DNA of 25,637 bases, taken from positions 1 through 25,637 of the forward strand of contig LXTK01000224.1 in NCBI GenBank assembly GCA_001643475.1. Reading direction: 5' to 3'. This document shows, in pieces, positions 7,803-16,257 of the stretch; position 1 is the stretch's first letter, and every line of letters starts with the position of its first letter. This stretch comes from Proteobacteria bacterium SPGG2 (GTDB lineage Bacteria > Pseudomonadota > Gammaproteobacteria > Acidiferrobacterales > SPGG2). Both the position numbers and the translations under genes were made by a program. The notes below the pieces were generated by a model. It saw nothing but the letters and a program-made list of their open reading frames with translations. It was not told where the DNA came from and did no database searches.

Positions 7803-8412
7803 TACCACGCCTTACCCGCGACACGATATCACGGGTGTCGTGCTTGCCGGTGGGCGCGGCAAACGTATGGGCGGTGTCGATAAGGGTTTAGTCGATTTGC
7901 ATGGTCGACCAATGGTTATGCACGTTATCGATACGCTGCATCCACAAGTAGGCCGCATCATCATCAATGCCAACCGCAATGTTGACAAGTACGAGGCGCT
8001 TGGGTACGAGGTGATTTCCGATATTGTAGGCGACTACTTTGGACCACTTGCCGGCATGGCCAGTGCCATGCAGGCAGCGAGCACTGCGTATGTTCTTACC
8101 GTACCTTGTGACTCGCCGATGATCGAGCATGACCTGGCGAAGCGCTTGTATCATGCTTTGGAGCATGAAAAGGCCGACGCGAGTGTTGCCCATGATGGCG
8201 AGCGCATGCACCCGGTTTTCGCGCTCCTAAAACGAGATCTGTTACCGAGCCTTCAGAGTTATCTGGAGTCGGGTGAGCGTAAGATCGATCGTTGGCTTAA
8301 CCAACACAGACTGGCAGTGGCATACTTTAGGGACAAACCTGAAGCCTTTTTAAATGTGAATAGTCCCGATGACCACAAGGTGCTCGAATCGAAATTGGGC
8401 GCGAAGCGGTGA
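7795..8412 (+). CDS. mobA: Molybdenum cofactor guanylyltransferase MobA
   Basis: 205 residues from ATG 7795, which overlaps the tupC stop; an in-frame GTG at 7780 is the alternative. MobA joins GTP to molybdopterin-bound metal to make the bis-guanine-dinucleotide cofactor used by DMSO-reductase-family enzymes (formate dehydrogenase, nitrate reductase and relatives), many of which can hold tungsten. The nucleotide-binding motif VVLAGGRGKRMGGVDKGL lies near the N-terminus, and the metal-binding Asp is in TVPCDSPM. Overlap with tupC couples metal uptake to cofactor maturation in one transcript. Confidence 0.93.
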   Translation: MTDTTPYPRHDITGVVLAGGRGKRMGGVDKGLVDLHGRPMVMHVIDTLHPQVGRIIINANRNVDKYEALGYEVISDIVGDYFGPLAGMASAMQAASTAYVLTVPCDSPMIEHDLAKRLYHALEHEKADASVAHDGERMHPVFALLKRDLLPSLQSYLESGERKIDRWLNQHRLAVAYFRDKPEAFLNVNSPDDHKVLESKLGAKR

Positions 8413-8413
8413 T

Positions 8414-8956
8414 ATGATCCACTCTGGTATCCCGATTCTAGGATTTGTGGCCCGCAGCAACACCGGAAAGACGACGCTCTTGGTAAGGATACTGCCCCTG
8501 CTCACCGATCGGGGATGGCGGGTGGCGGTGGTAAAACATGCCCCACATGGTTTTGATATCGATCGCCCGGGTAAGGACAGCTTTAAGCTCCGTCAAGCCG
8601 GCGCCACTCAAACCCTAATAGGCTCGCAGAAACAATGGGTGCTCATGACCGAGGTAAGCAGCCCACCTGGATTGAATGAGCTGCTACGGCACATAGACCA
8701 GAACCATATCGACTGTGTTCTGGTTGAGGGTTTCAAGCACGAACCGTTTCCGAAGATCGAACTCTATCGCCCTGCCCTTGGCCACTCACTGTTGTGTACT
8801 GATGATGCATCGATTGTCGCGGTCGCAAGTGACGGGCCATTACCGGTAGACCCTAAGCTACCCATACTTGATTTGAACAAGCCTGACGAGGTTGCTGACT
8901 TTGTTGCCGCGCATCTGTTTGGTTCGCGGCTAGAAGCGGCGCAGGATTCCCAATAG
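8414..8956 (+). CDS. mobB: Molybdopterin-guanine dinucleotide biosynthesis adaptor protein MobB
   Basis: 180 residues from ATG 8414, one base after the mobA stop. A P-loop (RSNTGKTTLL) is close to the N-terminus, as in MobB. The family stretches VVKHAPHGFDIDRPGKDS, LRQAGA-Q and VLVEGFKHE are all present. MobB is a GTP-binding partner that aids MobA but is not essential in Escherichia coli. A longer frame exists upstream inside mobA, but the adjacent ATG gives the standard N-terminus. Confidence 0.93.
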   Translation: MIHSGIPILGFVARSNTGKTTLLVRILPLLTDRGWRVAVVKHAPHGFDIDRPGKDSFKLRQAGATQTLIGSQKQWVLMTEVSSPPGLNELLRHIDQNHIDCVLVEGFKHEPFPKIELYRPALGHSLLCTDDASIVAVASDGPLPVDPKLPILDLNKPDEVADFVAAHLFGSRLEAAQDSQ

Positions 8957-8972
8957 ATGGTAAGCTGGTGCT

Positions 8973-10244
8973 ATGGGTAAGCGATCTACGATTTCGGCGG
9001 CCGAATGCGGGGGCGGGCACGGTGCGGCTGCCCTATCCGTTGATGAGGCCTTGCAACACATCGCCAGCCAAGTGCAACCGGTAAGTGGGTTCGAGAAGGT
9101 TGCCCTTCGAAGCGCCCTCGGCCGCGTGCTGGCCGAAGATATCTATTCACCAATCGGCGTACCCGCACACACTAATTCTGCTATGGACGGCTATGCCGTC
9201 AAGCACCGAGACCTACCGGAGAGTGGTGTCACCAAACTAAAACTGGTTGGCACCTCCTTGGCTGGCAAACCTTTCTCGGGGCCGGTGGCGCATGGTCAGT
9301 GCGTGCGTATCATGACCGGCGCCGTGATGCCTGACGGTACAGATACCGTCATCATGCAGGAACAGGTGGAGCGTGAAGGTGATACGGTGCGCGTCGGCGG
9401 TGATCACAAGCACGGCCAGAATGTGCGCGCGGCGGGCGAGGACTTACATCAGGGGCAGCTGGTGTTTGCGACCGGCAAACAAGTGTGGCCGCCGGAATTG
9501 GGGATGCTCGCATCGCTCGGCCTGGGTGAAATCGTAGTGAAACGTCGGGTACGCGTTGCATTCTTTTCAACCGGCGATGAGCTGCGCTCGATTGGCGAGG
9601 CCTTGTCGAAAGGAGAGATCTACGATAGCAATCGTTATACGTTGTTTGCCATGTTGTCTCGACTAGGTGTGGACATCATAGACATGGGTGTTGTGCGCGA
9701 TGATCGCGAAGCCACCAAAGACGCATTCCTTGAAGCGGCGCGCAATGCGGATGCCATCGTTACCTCAGGCGGCGTATCGGTTGGTGAGGCCGACTATGTA
9801 AAAGAGACGTTGGACGCCTTTGGCCGGGTGAGTTTCTGGCAGATCGCCATGAAACCGGGTCGGCCGCTGGCGTTTGGACATGTCCAAGATGCGGTGTTCT
9901 TTGGCTTACCGGGTAACCCCGTTTCTGTGATGGTTACCTTCTATCAGTTTGTTGCACCCGCTTTAAGGCGCATGATGGGGCAGAGTGATACCAATCCCGT
10001 GTCAGTGTTTCGCGTGCGTTGCCAATCACGCCTAAAGAAAAGTCCTGGGCGCACGGAGTTTCAGCGCGCCCTGCTTGAACGAGATGAAAAGGGAGAACTT
10101 GTTGTACGAAGCACTGGCCAACAGGGCTCAGGTTTGCTTCATTCCATGAGCAGCGCCAATTGTTTTGTAATCCTCCCGAGCGATTCAGGAACCGTCGAAC
10201 CAGGAACCTTGGTAGAGGTGCAGCCATTCCACGGGATAATATAA
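8973..10244 (+). CDS. moeA: Molybdopterin molybdenumtransferase MoeA
   Basis: 423 residues, the usual MoeA length. MoeA inserts molybdate (or tungstate) into adenylylated molybdopterin. Visible landmarks are HTNSAMDGYAV in the N-terminal region, the RIMTGA-MPDGTDTVIMQE loop, STGDEL and EIYDSNRYTL in the MogA-like domain, TSGGVSVGEADYVK, and MKPGRPLAFG with LPGNPVSV toward the C-terminus. It follows mobB by 16 bases. The N-terminal extension of about 20 residues before LSVDEAL is short and variable in the family. A heptad-repeat gap separates it from moaB. Confidence 0.94.
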   Translation: MGKRSTISAAECGGGHGAAALSVDEALQHIASQVQPVSGFEKVALRSALGRVLAEDIYSPIGVPAHTNSAMDGYAVKHRDLPESGVTKLKLVGTSLAGKPFSGPVAHGQCVRIMTGAVMPDGTDTVIMQEQVEREGDTVRVGGDHKHGQNVRAAGEDLHQGQLVFATGKQVWPPELGMLASLGLGEIVVKRRVRVAFFSTGDELRSIGEALSKGEIYDSNRYTLFAMLSRLGVDIIDMGVVRDDREATKDAFLEAARNADAIVTSGGVSVGEADYVKETLDAFGRVSFWQIAMKPGRPLAFGHVQDAVFFGLPGNPVSVMVTFYQFVAPALRRMMGQSDTNPVSVFRVRCQSRLKKSPGRTEFQRALLERDEKGELVVRSTGQQGSGLLHSMSSANCFVILPSDSGTVEPGTLVEVQPFHGII

Positions 10245-10245
10245 C

Positions 10246-10340
10246 CGTGAGTCGTGAGCCGTGAATCGTGGCTGGCAGTAACTAACTGGCACGCTCACGC
10301 ATTACCACTGACTACTTACCACTTAACGACTTAAAAAAAT
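10246..10340. repeat. Heptad-repeat intergenic element A (between moeA and moaB)
   Basis: The left arm is four 7-base units in register: CGTGAGT, CGTGAGC, CGTGAAT, CGTGGCT (10246-10273). The right arm has ACTGACT, ACTTACC, ACTTAAC (10307-10327), also in 7-base steps and partly complementary in character to the left arm. It fills the whole gap and leaves moaB without a visible ribosome site. It resembles short tandem heptanucleotide repeats known from several bacteria. Confidence 0.65.
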
Positions 10341-10865
10341 ATGCCAGCCCAAGAGAGACAGTTTATTCCCCTCAATATCGCGGTGCTGACAATTTCGGAC
10401 AGCCGCACTGACGAGACCGATACCTCAGGTCGAGGGCTAGCGCAGCGTTTAACGGACGCCGGCCACAAGCTGGCTGAAAAGGTCATCGTGCCTGATCATA
10501 TCTATCGTATTCGGGCTATCGTGGCACGCTGGATTGCCGATGATGACATCCAAGTGGTAATCACTACCGGCGGTACCGGAGTCACCGGTCGAGACGGTAC
10601 ACCTGAAGCGATCAGTCCGTTGCTGGACAAAGAGATTGAGGGTTTCGGCGAGATATTTCGGGCCGTTTCCTACGAGCAGATCAAAACGTCGACGTTACAG
10701 TCTCGTGCCCTAGCCGGTGTCAGTAATGGCACTTATATCTTTTGTGTACCGGGTTCCTCCGGGGCATGCAAAACGGCCTGGGATAAAGTGATTGCTCACC
10801 AGCTTGATTATCGCACGCGCCCCTGCAACTTGGTGGAGCTCATGCCCCGCCTTTTGGAGTCCTGA
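10341..10865 (+). CDS. moaB: Molybdenum cofactor biosynthesis protein MoaB (MogA/MoaB family)
   Basis: 174 residues, closely following the Escherichia MoaB pattern: FIPLNIAVLTISDSR, DTSGRGL, IVARWIADDDIQVVITTGGTG, PEAISPLLDKEIEGFGEIFR, TSTLQSRALAGV, FCVPGSSGACKTAW and the RTRPCNL ending. The family adenylylates molybdopterin before metal insertion by MoeA. This completes the late cofactor pathway (MoaB/MogA, MoeA, MobA, MobB) next to the tungstate importer. The start lies directly after the heptad element and has no clear ribosome site, so expression may depend on the upstream transcript. Confidence 0.92.
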   Translation: MPAQERQFIPLNIAVLTISDSRTDETDTSGRGLAQRLTDAGHKLAEKVIVPDHIYRIRAIVARWIADDDIQVVITTGGTGVTGRDGTPEAISPLLDKEIEGFGEIFRAVSYEQIKTSTLQSRALAGVSNGTYIFCVPGSSGACKTAWDKVIAHQLDYRTRPCNLVELMPRLLES

Positions 10866-10927
10866 GGTTTGTTGGTTCGCATCTGCTCGTCTGGCATAGA
10901 TCCCATCTTCCTATCTTTTAGCTCAGC

Positions 10928-11674
10928 ATGCGGATACTGCTGAGTAACGATGATGGTTATTTAGCCGCAGGCTTAGCGGTGCTCGCCGATGCTTTGAAGC
11001 CGCTGGCTGAAGTCGAGGTCGTCGCCCCCGAGCACGATCGTAGCGGTGCTAGCAACTCGCTGACCCTGAACCGACCATTGCGGGCCAAGCGGGGCGAGAA
11101 TGGCTTCTTGTACGTAGACGGCACGCCGACCGGCTGCGTGCACCTGGCCATTACTGGTCTAATGGGCCGCGAACCGGATATGGTGCTCGCCGGCATTAAT
11201 CGGGGCGCCAACTTAGGTGACGACGTGCTGTACTCGGGCACCGTGGCGGCGGCAATGGAAGGACGTTTTCTTGGGGCACCAGCGATGGCGATCTCGCTTG
11301 CCGGGGACAACGTACAACACTTCAGCACTGCGGCTGCGGTCACCGTACAACTCCTGCGCAAATTACTTAGCGACCCGTTACCGGCCGATACAATCCTTAA
11401 TGTTAATGTCCCCGATATGCCCCTGGATCAGATCGCTGGCTTCGAGAGCACGCGCCTTGGCCATCGGCACAAATCGGAACCGGCGGTGCCGGCTACCGAC
11501 CCTAACGGCGAACCCATATACTGGGTCGGCCCCGCCGGGGCCGAAGCTGATGCTGGTCCTGGTACCGATTTCGATGCCGTCAAACGCGGTTTCGTTTCTG
11601 TAACTCCATTACACGTCGATCTAACTCGTTATGCTGCCCTGGAACAGGTTTCATCGTGGTTAAGCCGAGGCTGA
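10928..11674 (+). CDS. surE: 5'/3'-nucleotidase SurE
   Basis: 248 residues. The metal-binding N-terminal motif ILLSNDDGY, the ASNSLTL loop and GINRGANLGDDVLYSGTVAAA are the SurE signature. The enzyme removes phosphate from nucleoside monophosphates in a metal-dependent way. It is the first gene of the surE-pcm-nlpD-rpoS group; pcm begins four bases after its stop. Confidence 0.95.
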   Translation: MRILLSNDDGYLAAGLAVLADALKPLAEVEVVAPEHDRSGASNSLTLNRPLRAKRGENGFLYVDGTPTGCVHLAITGLMGREPDMVLAGINRGANLGDDVLYSGTVAAAMEGRFLGAPAMAISLAGDNVQHFSTAAAVTVQLLRKLLSDPLPADTILNVNVPDMPLDQIAGFESTRLGHRHKSEPAVPATDPNGEPIYWVGPAGAEADAGPGTDFDAVKRGFVSVTPLHVDLTRYAALEQVSSWLSRG

Positions 11675-11678
11675 AACA

Positions 11679-12344
11679 ATGACTGGCTCATCGACCGGGA
11701 TCGGCATGACTTCTCAACGGACACGGGACCGCCTAATCAAGCGACTACGCGATATGGGTATAGTCGATCAACGCGTGCTTGAGGCGATTCAACAAACGCC
11801 ACGTCATTTGTTCGTGGAAGAGGCACTAGCGAGTCGTGCCTACGAAGATACCGCACTACCGATTGGCTATGGGCAAACGATCTCGCAGCCCTATATCGTT
11901 GCACTTATGACTCAGACGTTGTTGGCTGGGGGGCCCATGAGGGCGGTGCTCGAAGTTGGAGGTGGCTCCGGCTATCAGACGGCGCTACTGGCCCGCTTGG
12001 TCGATGAAGTCTATTCGGTGGAACGCATTGGCCCGCTGATGCACATCGCGCGGCGGCGGCTGTTTAGTTCGGGCTATCGCAATATTCACTATAAGGTATC
12101 GGATGGCAGCTGGGGTTGGCCTGAACATGCACCCTACGATGGCATCATGGTCACTGCGGCCCCGGTCGACGTTCCGGAAACGTTGCTGCAGCAACTTGCG
12201 ACTGGCGGACGCATGGTTATTCCAGTGGGTGCTGCCGATAGCCAGGAGCTATTGCTGATAACGGCCAACGAGGAGGGTGTGTCGAGAACGCATGTCGAAC
12301 ACGTGAATTTTGTTCCGCTAATTAGTGGCCAGGGCCAACCCTAG
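11679..12344 (+). CDS. pcm: Protein-L-isoaspartate O-methyltransferase Pcm
   Basis: 221 residues. It repairs isoaspartyl damage by methylation with S-adenosylmethionine. Family landmarks are RHLFVEEALASRAYEDTALPIGYGQTISQP and the SAM-binding loop VLEVGGGSGYQTALLARL, in which the usual GTGSG is GGGSG. A second possible start is ATG 11706 (MTSQRTRDRL), nearer the normal N-terminus. The 3' end overlaps any nlpD start before 12345. Confidence 0.95.
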   Translation: MTGSSTGIGMTSQRTRDRLIKRLRDMGIVDQRVLEAIQQTPRHLFVEEALASRAYEDTALPIGYGQTISQPYIVALMTQTLLAGGPMRAVLEVGGGSGYQTALLARLVDEVYSVERIGPLMHIARRRLFSSGYRNIHYKVSDGSWGWPEHAPYDGIMVTAAPVDVPETLLQQLATGGRMVIPVGAADSQELLLITANEEGVSRTHVEHVNFVPLISGQGQP

Positions 12345-12360
12345 CACTCGTCACGGTGTC

Positions 12361-13260
12361 ATGTGCCCTGGGCTATCGTCAAGACTCTTATGCTTACTAG
12401 GTATCTTGTTATTGGCTGCGTGCGGTGGCAACAAACCATTTGTGCCAGTCACGGAGGAGAGTACGCCGCAACGCTATCCGGAATCGGAGTATCGCACCGT
12501 AGCGGCGGGGGATACGTTGTATAGCATTGCCTGGGAGGCTGGTCGTGATTATCGTGAGCTAGCGAAGTGGAATTCGATTAGGCCCCCTTATATCGTTAGG
12601 CCCGCACAAAGGATTCGACTATATCCACCGTCGTACGGCAAGAAGTCGGTTGGTAGTAGTTATCGGGTAGTAGTGGCCGGCGACACCCTGTATAGCATCG
12701 CCGCCGATGTGGGTATTCACTATCGACAGCTCGCCGAGTGGAACAATATCAGACACCCTTATGTAATTAGGCCCGGCCAGCGCTTACGTGTCATCAGACC
12801 TGGCAAGCTAGCGACAGCAACGCAACAGCGCTCAACTAAGTCACCATCCCGAGCGAAAACACTATCTAAAGCCCCACCCAAGGCAACCGCAACCGGCCCG
12901 TGGGTGTGGCCGACAGATGGGCCGATTCTGGCACGTTTTACGCCTAACGGCGCCAACAAAGGACTGGACATCGGCGGTAACCGTGGCCAAACAGTACGGG
13001 CCGCCGCCGCCGGTCAAGTGGTTTATCAGGGTAGTGGACTTCGTGGATATGGTCAGCTTATTATCGTGAAACACAATGGTGAGTTTCTCAGTGCGTATGC
13101 CCATTGCGACCGGATTTATGTTGAAGAAGGTGATGTGATTAAAGTAGGTCAGAAGATCGCCGCCATGGGCGGTAGCGGTGCTGATCGCGTAAAGTTGCAC
13201 TTTGAGATTCGCTACCGCGGTTCTCCTGTCGATCCACTCAAGTACCTTCCTAGAAAGTAG
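12361..13260 (+). CDS. nlpD: NlpD-type lipoprotein with two LysM domains and a degenerate M23 domain
   Basis: 299 residues from ATG 12361; an in-frame GTG at 12325 inside pcm is possible but lengthens the signal sequence. The lipobox is LLLAAC with the lipidated Cys at residue 21. Two LysM repeats follow (about 44-90 and 101-145; both contain GDTLYSIA), then a basic linker and an M23/LytM domain (about 190-295). The metal-binding residues are changed: HxxxD is NKGLD and HxH is KLH. It is therefore probably not a peptidase but an amidase activator at division, as in Escherichia NlpD. In Escherichia the main rpoS promoter lies inside nlpD, and the close spacing to rpoS (4 bases) allows the same here. 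Confidence 0.93.
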   Translation: MCPGLSSRLLCLLGILLLAACGGNKPFVPVTEESTPQRYPESEYRTVAAGDTLYSIAWEAGRDYRELAKWNSIRPPYIVRPAQRIRLYPPSYGKKSVGSSYRVVVAGDTLYSIAADVGIHYRQLAEWNNIRHPYVIRPGQRLRVIRPGKLATATQQRSTKSPSRAKTLSKAPPKATATGPWVWPTDGPILARFTPNGANKGLDIGGNRGQTVRAAAAGQVVYQGSGLRGYGQLIIVKHNGEFLSAYAHCDRIYVEEGDVIKVGQKIAAMGGSGADRVKLHFEIRYRGSPVDPLKYLPRK

Positions 13261-13264
13261 GTCT

Positions 13265-14257
13265 ATGCCTCCTCGGAAACCAACCCGTAAACGCGAAAAG
13301 AAAGGCGTCACGTCGACAGTAGCGTCTCCAGTAGAAGAGGACGAAGAAGAAAGTACTGATTCCGCGGAGTCAGGGGCTGACGGCGAAGTCAAAGAAAAAA
13401 GTAAAGCCACGGCCCGCGAAGACAGCCACCAGGCTGATGCCACCCGCCTTTATCTCAAGGAGATAGGATTTTCTCCACTGCTTTCAGCCGAGGAAGAGGT
13501 CTATTATTCACGGCGTGCGCAAAAAGGCGACGAAGATTCGCGCAAGCGCATGATAGAGAGCAATCTCCGGCTAGTGGTAAAAATCGCGCGGCGCTACATG
13601 AATCGCGGGTTGGCGTTACTCGATTTGATCGAGGAAGGGAACCTGGGATTGATGCGCGCGGTTGAGAAATTCGACCCGGAACGTGGTTTTCGCTTTTCGA
13701 CGTACGCAACTTGGTGGATTCGGCAGACTATTGAGCGCGGAATCATGAACCAAACTCGTACCATAAGACTGCCAGTTCACGTATTGAAGGAGATTAATAT
13801 CTACCAACGGGCGGCCCGACATCTTTCGCAGAAACTTGACCACGAGCCCACCCCAGAAGAAGTTGCCGATTTATTGGATAAGCCTATCGAAGACGTCAAG
13901 GCCATGCTTGGACTAACGGAGCGTGTTTCATCGGTAGATGCACCTCTAGATGAAGATCCTGACCGATCGCTGCTTGATGCTATCACTGACGAACAGACAC
14001 AGGATCCCGAAAAAGTACTGCATCGGGAAGACCTGCAGTTGCAGATAGAGGCCTGGCTTGGTGAACTTAACGACAAACAGCGTGAGGTCGTAGAACGCCG
14101 CTTTGGTTTAAATTCAAGAGAAACTTCTACGCTGGAGGAAGTCGGTGCGGATATTGGTGTCACTCGTGAACGTGTTCGACAAATTCAGGTAGAAGCATTG
14201 CGACGTTTGCGGATACTACTTGAGAAAGCCGGCTACTCTATAGAGTCTTTGTTTTAA
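13265..14257 (+). CDS. rpoS: RNA polymerase sigma factor RpoS
   Basis: 330 residues from ATG 13265, four bases after nlpD. A charged N-terminal tail (about 1-55) precedes sigma region 1.2 (DATRLYLKEIGFSPLL). Region 2 contains MIESNLRLVVKIARRYMNRG, LLDLIEEGNLGLMRAVEKFD and FSTYATWWIRQTIER, region 3 RTIRLPVHVLKE, and region 4 ends with a helix-turn-helix (GVTRERVRQIQVEALRRLR). The position after nlpD identifies it as RpoS, not RpoD or RpoH. It directs general stress and stationary-phase transcription. The long acidic N-terminal tail (EEDEEE) varies among homologues. Confidence 0.96.
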   Translation: MPPRKPTRKREKKGVTSTVASPVEEDEEESTDSAESGADGEVKEKSKATAREDSHQADATRLYLKEIGFSPLLSAEEEVYYSRRAQKGDEDSRKRMIESNLRLVVKIARRYMNRGLALLDLIEEGNLGLMRAVEKFDPERGFRFSTYATWWIRQTIERGIMNQTRTIRLPVHVLKEINIYQRAARHLSQKLDHEPTPEEVADLLDKPIEDVKAMLGLTERVSSVDAPLDEDPDRSLLDAITDEQTQDPEKVLHREDLQLQIEAWLGELNDKQREVVERRFGLNSRETSTLEEVGADIGVTRERVRQIQVEALRRLRILLEKAGYSIESLF

Positions 14258-14261
14258 CGGC

Positions 14262-14340
14262 TTAACACCCAACGCAGAGACGCAAAGTTTTATTGTTCAG
14301 AAAGTTGTTTTTCTCGGCGCCTTCGCGTTGAGTAGTTGCC
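14262..14340. repeat. Heptad-repeat hairpin element B (after rpoS)
   Basis: CAACGCAGAGACGCAAAG (14270-14287) and CTCGGCGCCTTCGCGTTG (14313-14330) are complementary at 13 of 18 positions and form a long imperfect hairpin. ACGCAGA-GACGCAA again shows the 7-base step. It lies between the convergent rpoS and Mth938-like genes, so it could end transcription from both sides. Similar 'AACGCAGAGACGCAAAG' repeats are common between genes in several proteobacteria. Confidence 0.6.
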
Positions 14341-14350
14341 TTTGTTCGGG

Positions 14351-14746
14351 CTAGGCCAAAGCCGGTTCTTCTTCGATCATGAGCAAAGCCGCCACCACTT
14401 TACGCCCTTCGCTCATCAAGATGTTATACGTACGGCAGGCTGCGCCGGTGTCCATCACTTCAAATCCAATGTTTGCATCGATCAATGCCCTTGTAACCGC
14501 TGGTGATGGAAACCGCAGGTATTTGCCTGTTCCCAGGATAACCAATTCCGGTTCCAACGCCACCAGGGCTGCGAAATAGCTTGCATCCAGATCGTGGAAT
14601 GATTGTGGGGGCCAATCGCTGATGATTTTGGTAGGCGTTACGATCAAGCTGGCATGATACACATCGGCCCTAATTTTAACTTGGCCCGGTCCGTAAGATT
14701 GGATCACATTGGCGTTCGGGTCGATGCTATCGATCTGAAGCTTCAA
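14351..14746 (-). CDS. Mth938-like domain protein (NDUFAF3/DUF498 family)
   Basis: 131 residues. Family stretches are YGPGQVKIRADVYHASLIVTP, DWPPQSF, LVILGTGKYLRFPSP, and FEVMDTGAACRTYNILMSEG. The Mth938-like fold includes the mitochondrial complex I assembly factor NDUFAF3; the bacterial role is not established. The start is taken as TTG 14746 because GGGGAAGA lies six bases upstream and the next residues (KLQIDSID) match the usual N-terminus; a longer frame from 14800 adds arginine-rich residues not seen in the family. It faces rpoS and is divergent from hom. Confidence 0.85.
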   Translation of the reverse strand: MKLQIDSIDPNANVIQSYGPGQVKIRADVYHASLIVTPTKIISDWPPQSFHDLDASYFAALVALEPELVILGTGKYLRFPSPAVTRALIDANIGFEVMDTGAACRTYNILMSEGRKVVAALLMIEEEPALA

Positions 14747-14934
14747 CTGTGATCTTCCCCGCCAACGTGGTGCGCAGCGCCCACCATCGACGATTGACAC
14801 ACGTTGTCGGCATCGATATGGTTCATGGCTTTTTGCCGATCGCCATTAAGGATCGTCGACAGTACCATTATTAGCAGCCGCGTAGCATGCCTAGATGCGC
14901 GAAGTGATGAAAACACAATGAGGAGAAGACAGCG

Positions 14935-16257
14935 TTGCGACCAGTAAGGATTGGCATTCTCGGCTTGGGAACGGTCGGTTGTGGGACGGTTAACGTATTG
15001 TTGCGCAATGGCCCAGAGATTACCCGGCGTGTCGGTCGGAGTCTCCAGGTAATCCGGGCCTCCGTGCGTGACCTGCAAAAACGACGGTCATGCTCAGTCG
15101 ATAATATCAGCCTGACTCAAGATGCGGATAGTATCGTTAATGACCCGGATGTGGATGTCATTGTTGAGCTTATCGGTGGTCATGACGCGGCTCGGCAACT
15201 GGTATTGCAAGCTATCGCGGCGGGCAAACATATAGTAACGGCTAACAAAGCATTGATCGCCGTTCACGGCAACGAAATCTTTCGTGTTGCACAAGAGCAG
15301 GGCGTAATGGTTGCTTTTGAGGCGGCGGTCGGCGGCGGTATACCCATCATTAAGGCGATTCGTGAGGGGCTGTCTGGTAATCGTATTGAATGGGTGGCTG
15401 GAATCATCAATGGTACCGGAAACTTCATACTCACGGAGATGCGTGACAGGGGACGTAGCTTCGATGAAGCTTTAGCCGATGCTCAACGTCTCGGGTACGC
15501 AGAAGCCGATCCGTCTTTCGACGTTGAAGGAATTGACGCTGCCCATAAGTTGACGATTCTTGCCTCTATCGCATTTGGAATCCCGCTACAGTTTGATAAG
15601 GTTTATACGGAAGGCATCGCTGGCGTTGCGCGGGCTGACATGAAATATGCCGGAGAGCTTGGTTATCGGATTAAGCATTTGGGAATTGCCCGACGCGGCG
15701 ACGACGGTGTCGAATTACGAGTGCACCCCACTCTCATTCCGGAGCGGCGTTTGATTGCCAGCGTCGATGGAATAATGAACGCTATCTTAATAAAAGGTGA
15801 TGCGCTGGGAGCGACCATGTACTACGGGGCCGGCGCCGGTGCGGATCCGACTGCTTCTGCAATTGTTGCCGATTTGGTCGATGTGGCGCGCACGCTTACG
15901 ACAGACCCTCATAACCGGGTTCCACACTTGGCTTTTCAGCCTGACGCGTTATCGGATTTAAGGATTCTGTCGATGGAGGATGTGCAGACTTCGTACTACC
16001 TGCGGATGCAGGTGCGTGATCGCCCCGGGGTACTGGCAGAAATCGCGCAGTTGTTGGCTGGCCAACAAATAAGTATAGAAGCAGTGATTCAAAAGGAACC
16101 GGCGGAAGGCGAGGACACAGTGCCGCTAATAATGCTTACCCATCGGGTGCTGGAGAAGAATATGAACGCTGCGCTCACACAGATCGAAGCCCTCGGCAGT
16201 GTTCAGGGCAAGGTCGTGCGCCTGCGCATGGAGCACCTGGACAGCGCCTGGAAGTAG
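14935..16257 (+). CDS. hom: Homoserine dehydrogenase
   Basis: 440 residues from a TTG start with GAGGAGAA nine or so bases upstream. It reduces aspartate semialdehyde to homoserine in threonine/methionine synthesis. The NAD(P)-binding GLGTVG is at 10-15, followed by NKALIAVHG, FEAAVGGGIPIIKAIREGL, IINGTGNFILTEM and the catalytic-lysine region EGIDAAHKLTILA. A C-terminal ACT domain (from about 358, RDRPGVLAEIAQLLA) suggests feedback by threonine. It is not fused to aspartokinase. thrC follows after a heptad-repeat gap. Confidence 0.95.
   Translation: MRPVRIGILGLGTVGCGTVNVLLRNGPEITRRVGRSLQVIRASVRDLQKRRSCSVDNISLTQDADSIVNDPDVDVIVELIGGHDAARQLVLQAIAAGKHIVTANKALIAVHGNEIFRVAQEQGVMVAFEAAVGGGIPIIKAIREGLSGNRIEWVAGIINGTGNFILTEMRDRGRSFDEALADAQRLGYAEADPSFDVEGIDAAHKLTILASIAFGIPLQFDKVYTEGIAGVARADMKYAGELGYRIKHLGIARRGDDGVELRVHPTLIPERRLIASVDGIMNAILIKGDALGATMYYGAGAGADPTASAIVADLVDVARTLTTDPHNRVPHLAFQPDALSDLRILSMEDVQTSYYLRMQVRDRPGVLAEIAQLLAGQQISIEAVIQKEPAEGEDTVPLIMLTHRVLEKNMNAALTQIEALGSVQGKVVRLRMEHLDSAWK

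Noticed and set aside
10246..10340. CRISPR array from the repeated CGTGA units
   Set aside because: Units are 7 bases in direct contact, with no spacers of 25-40 bases and no cas genes nearby.
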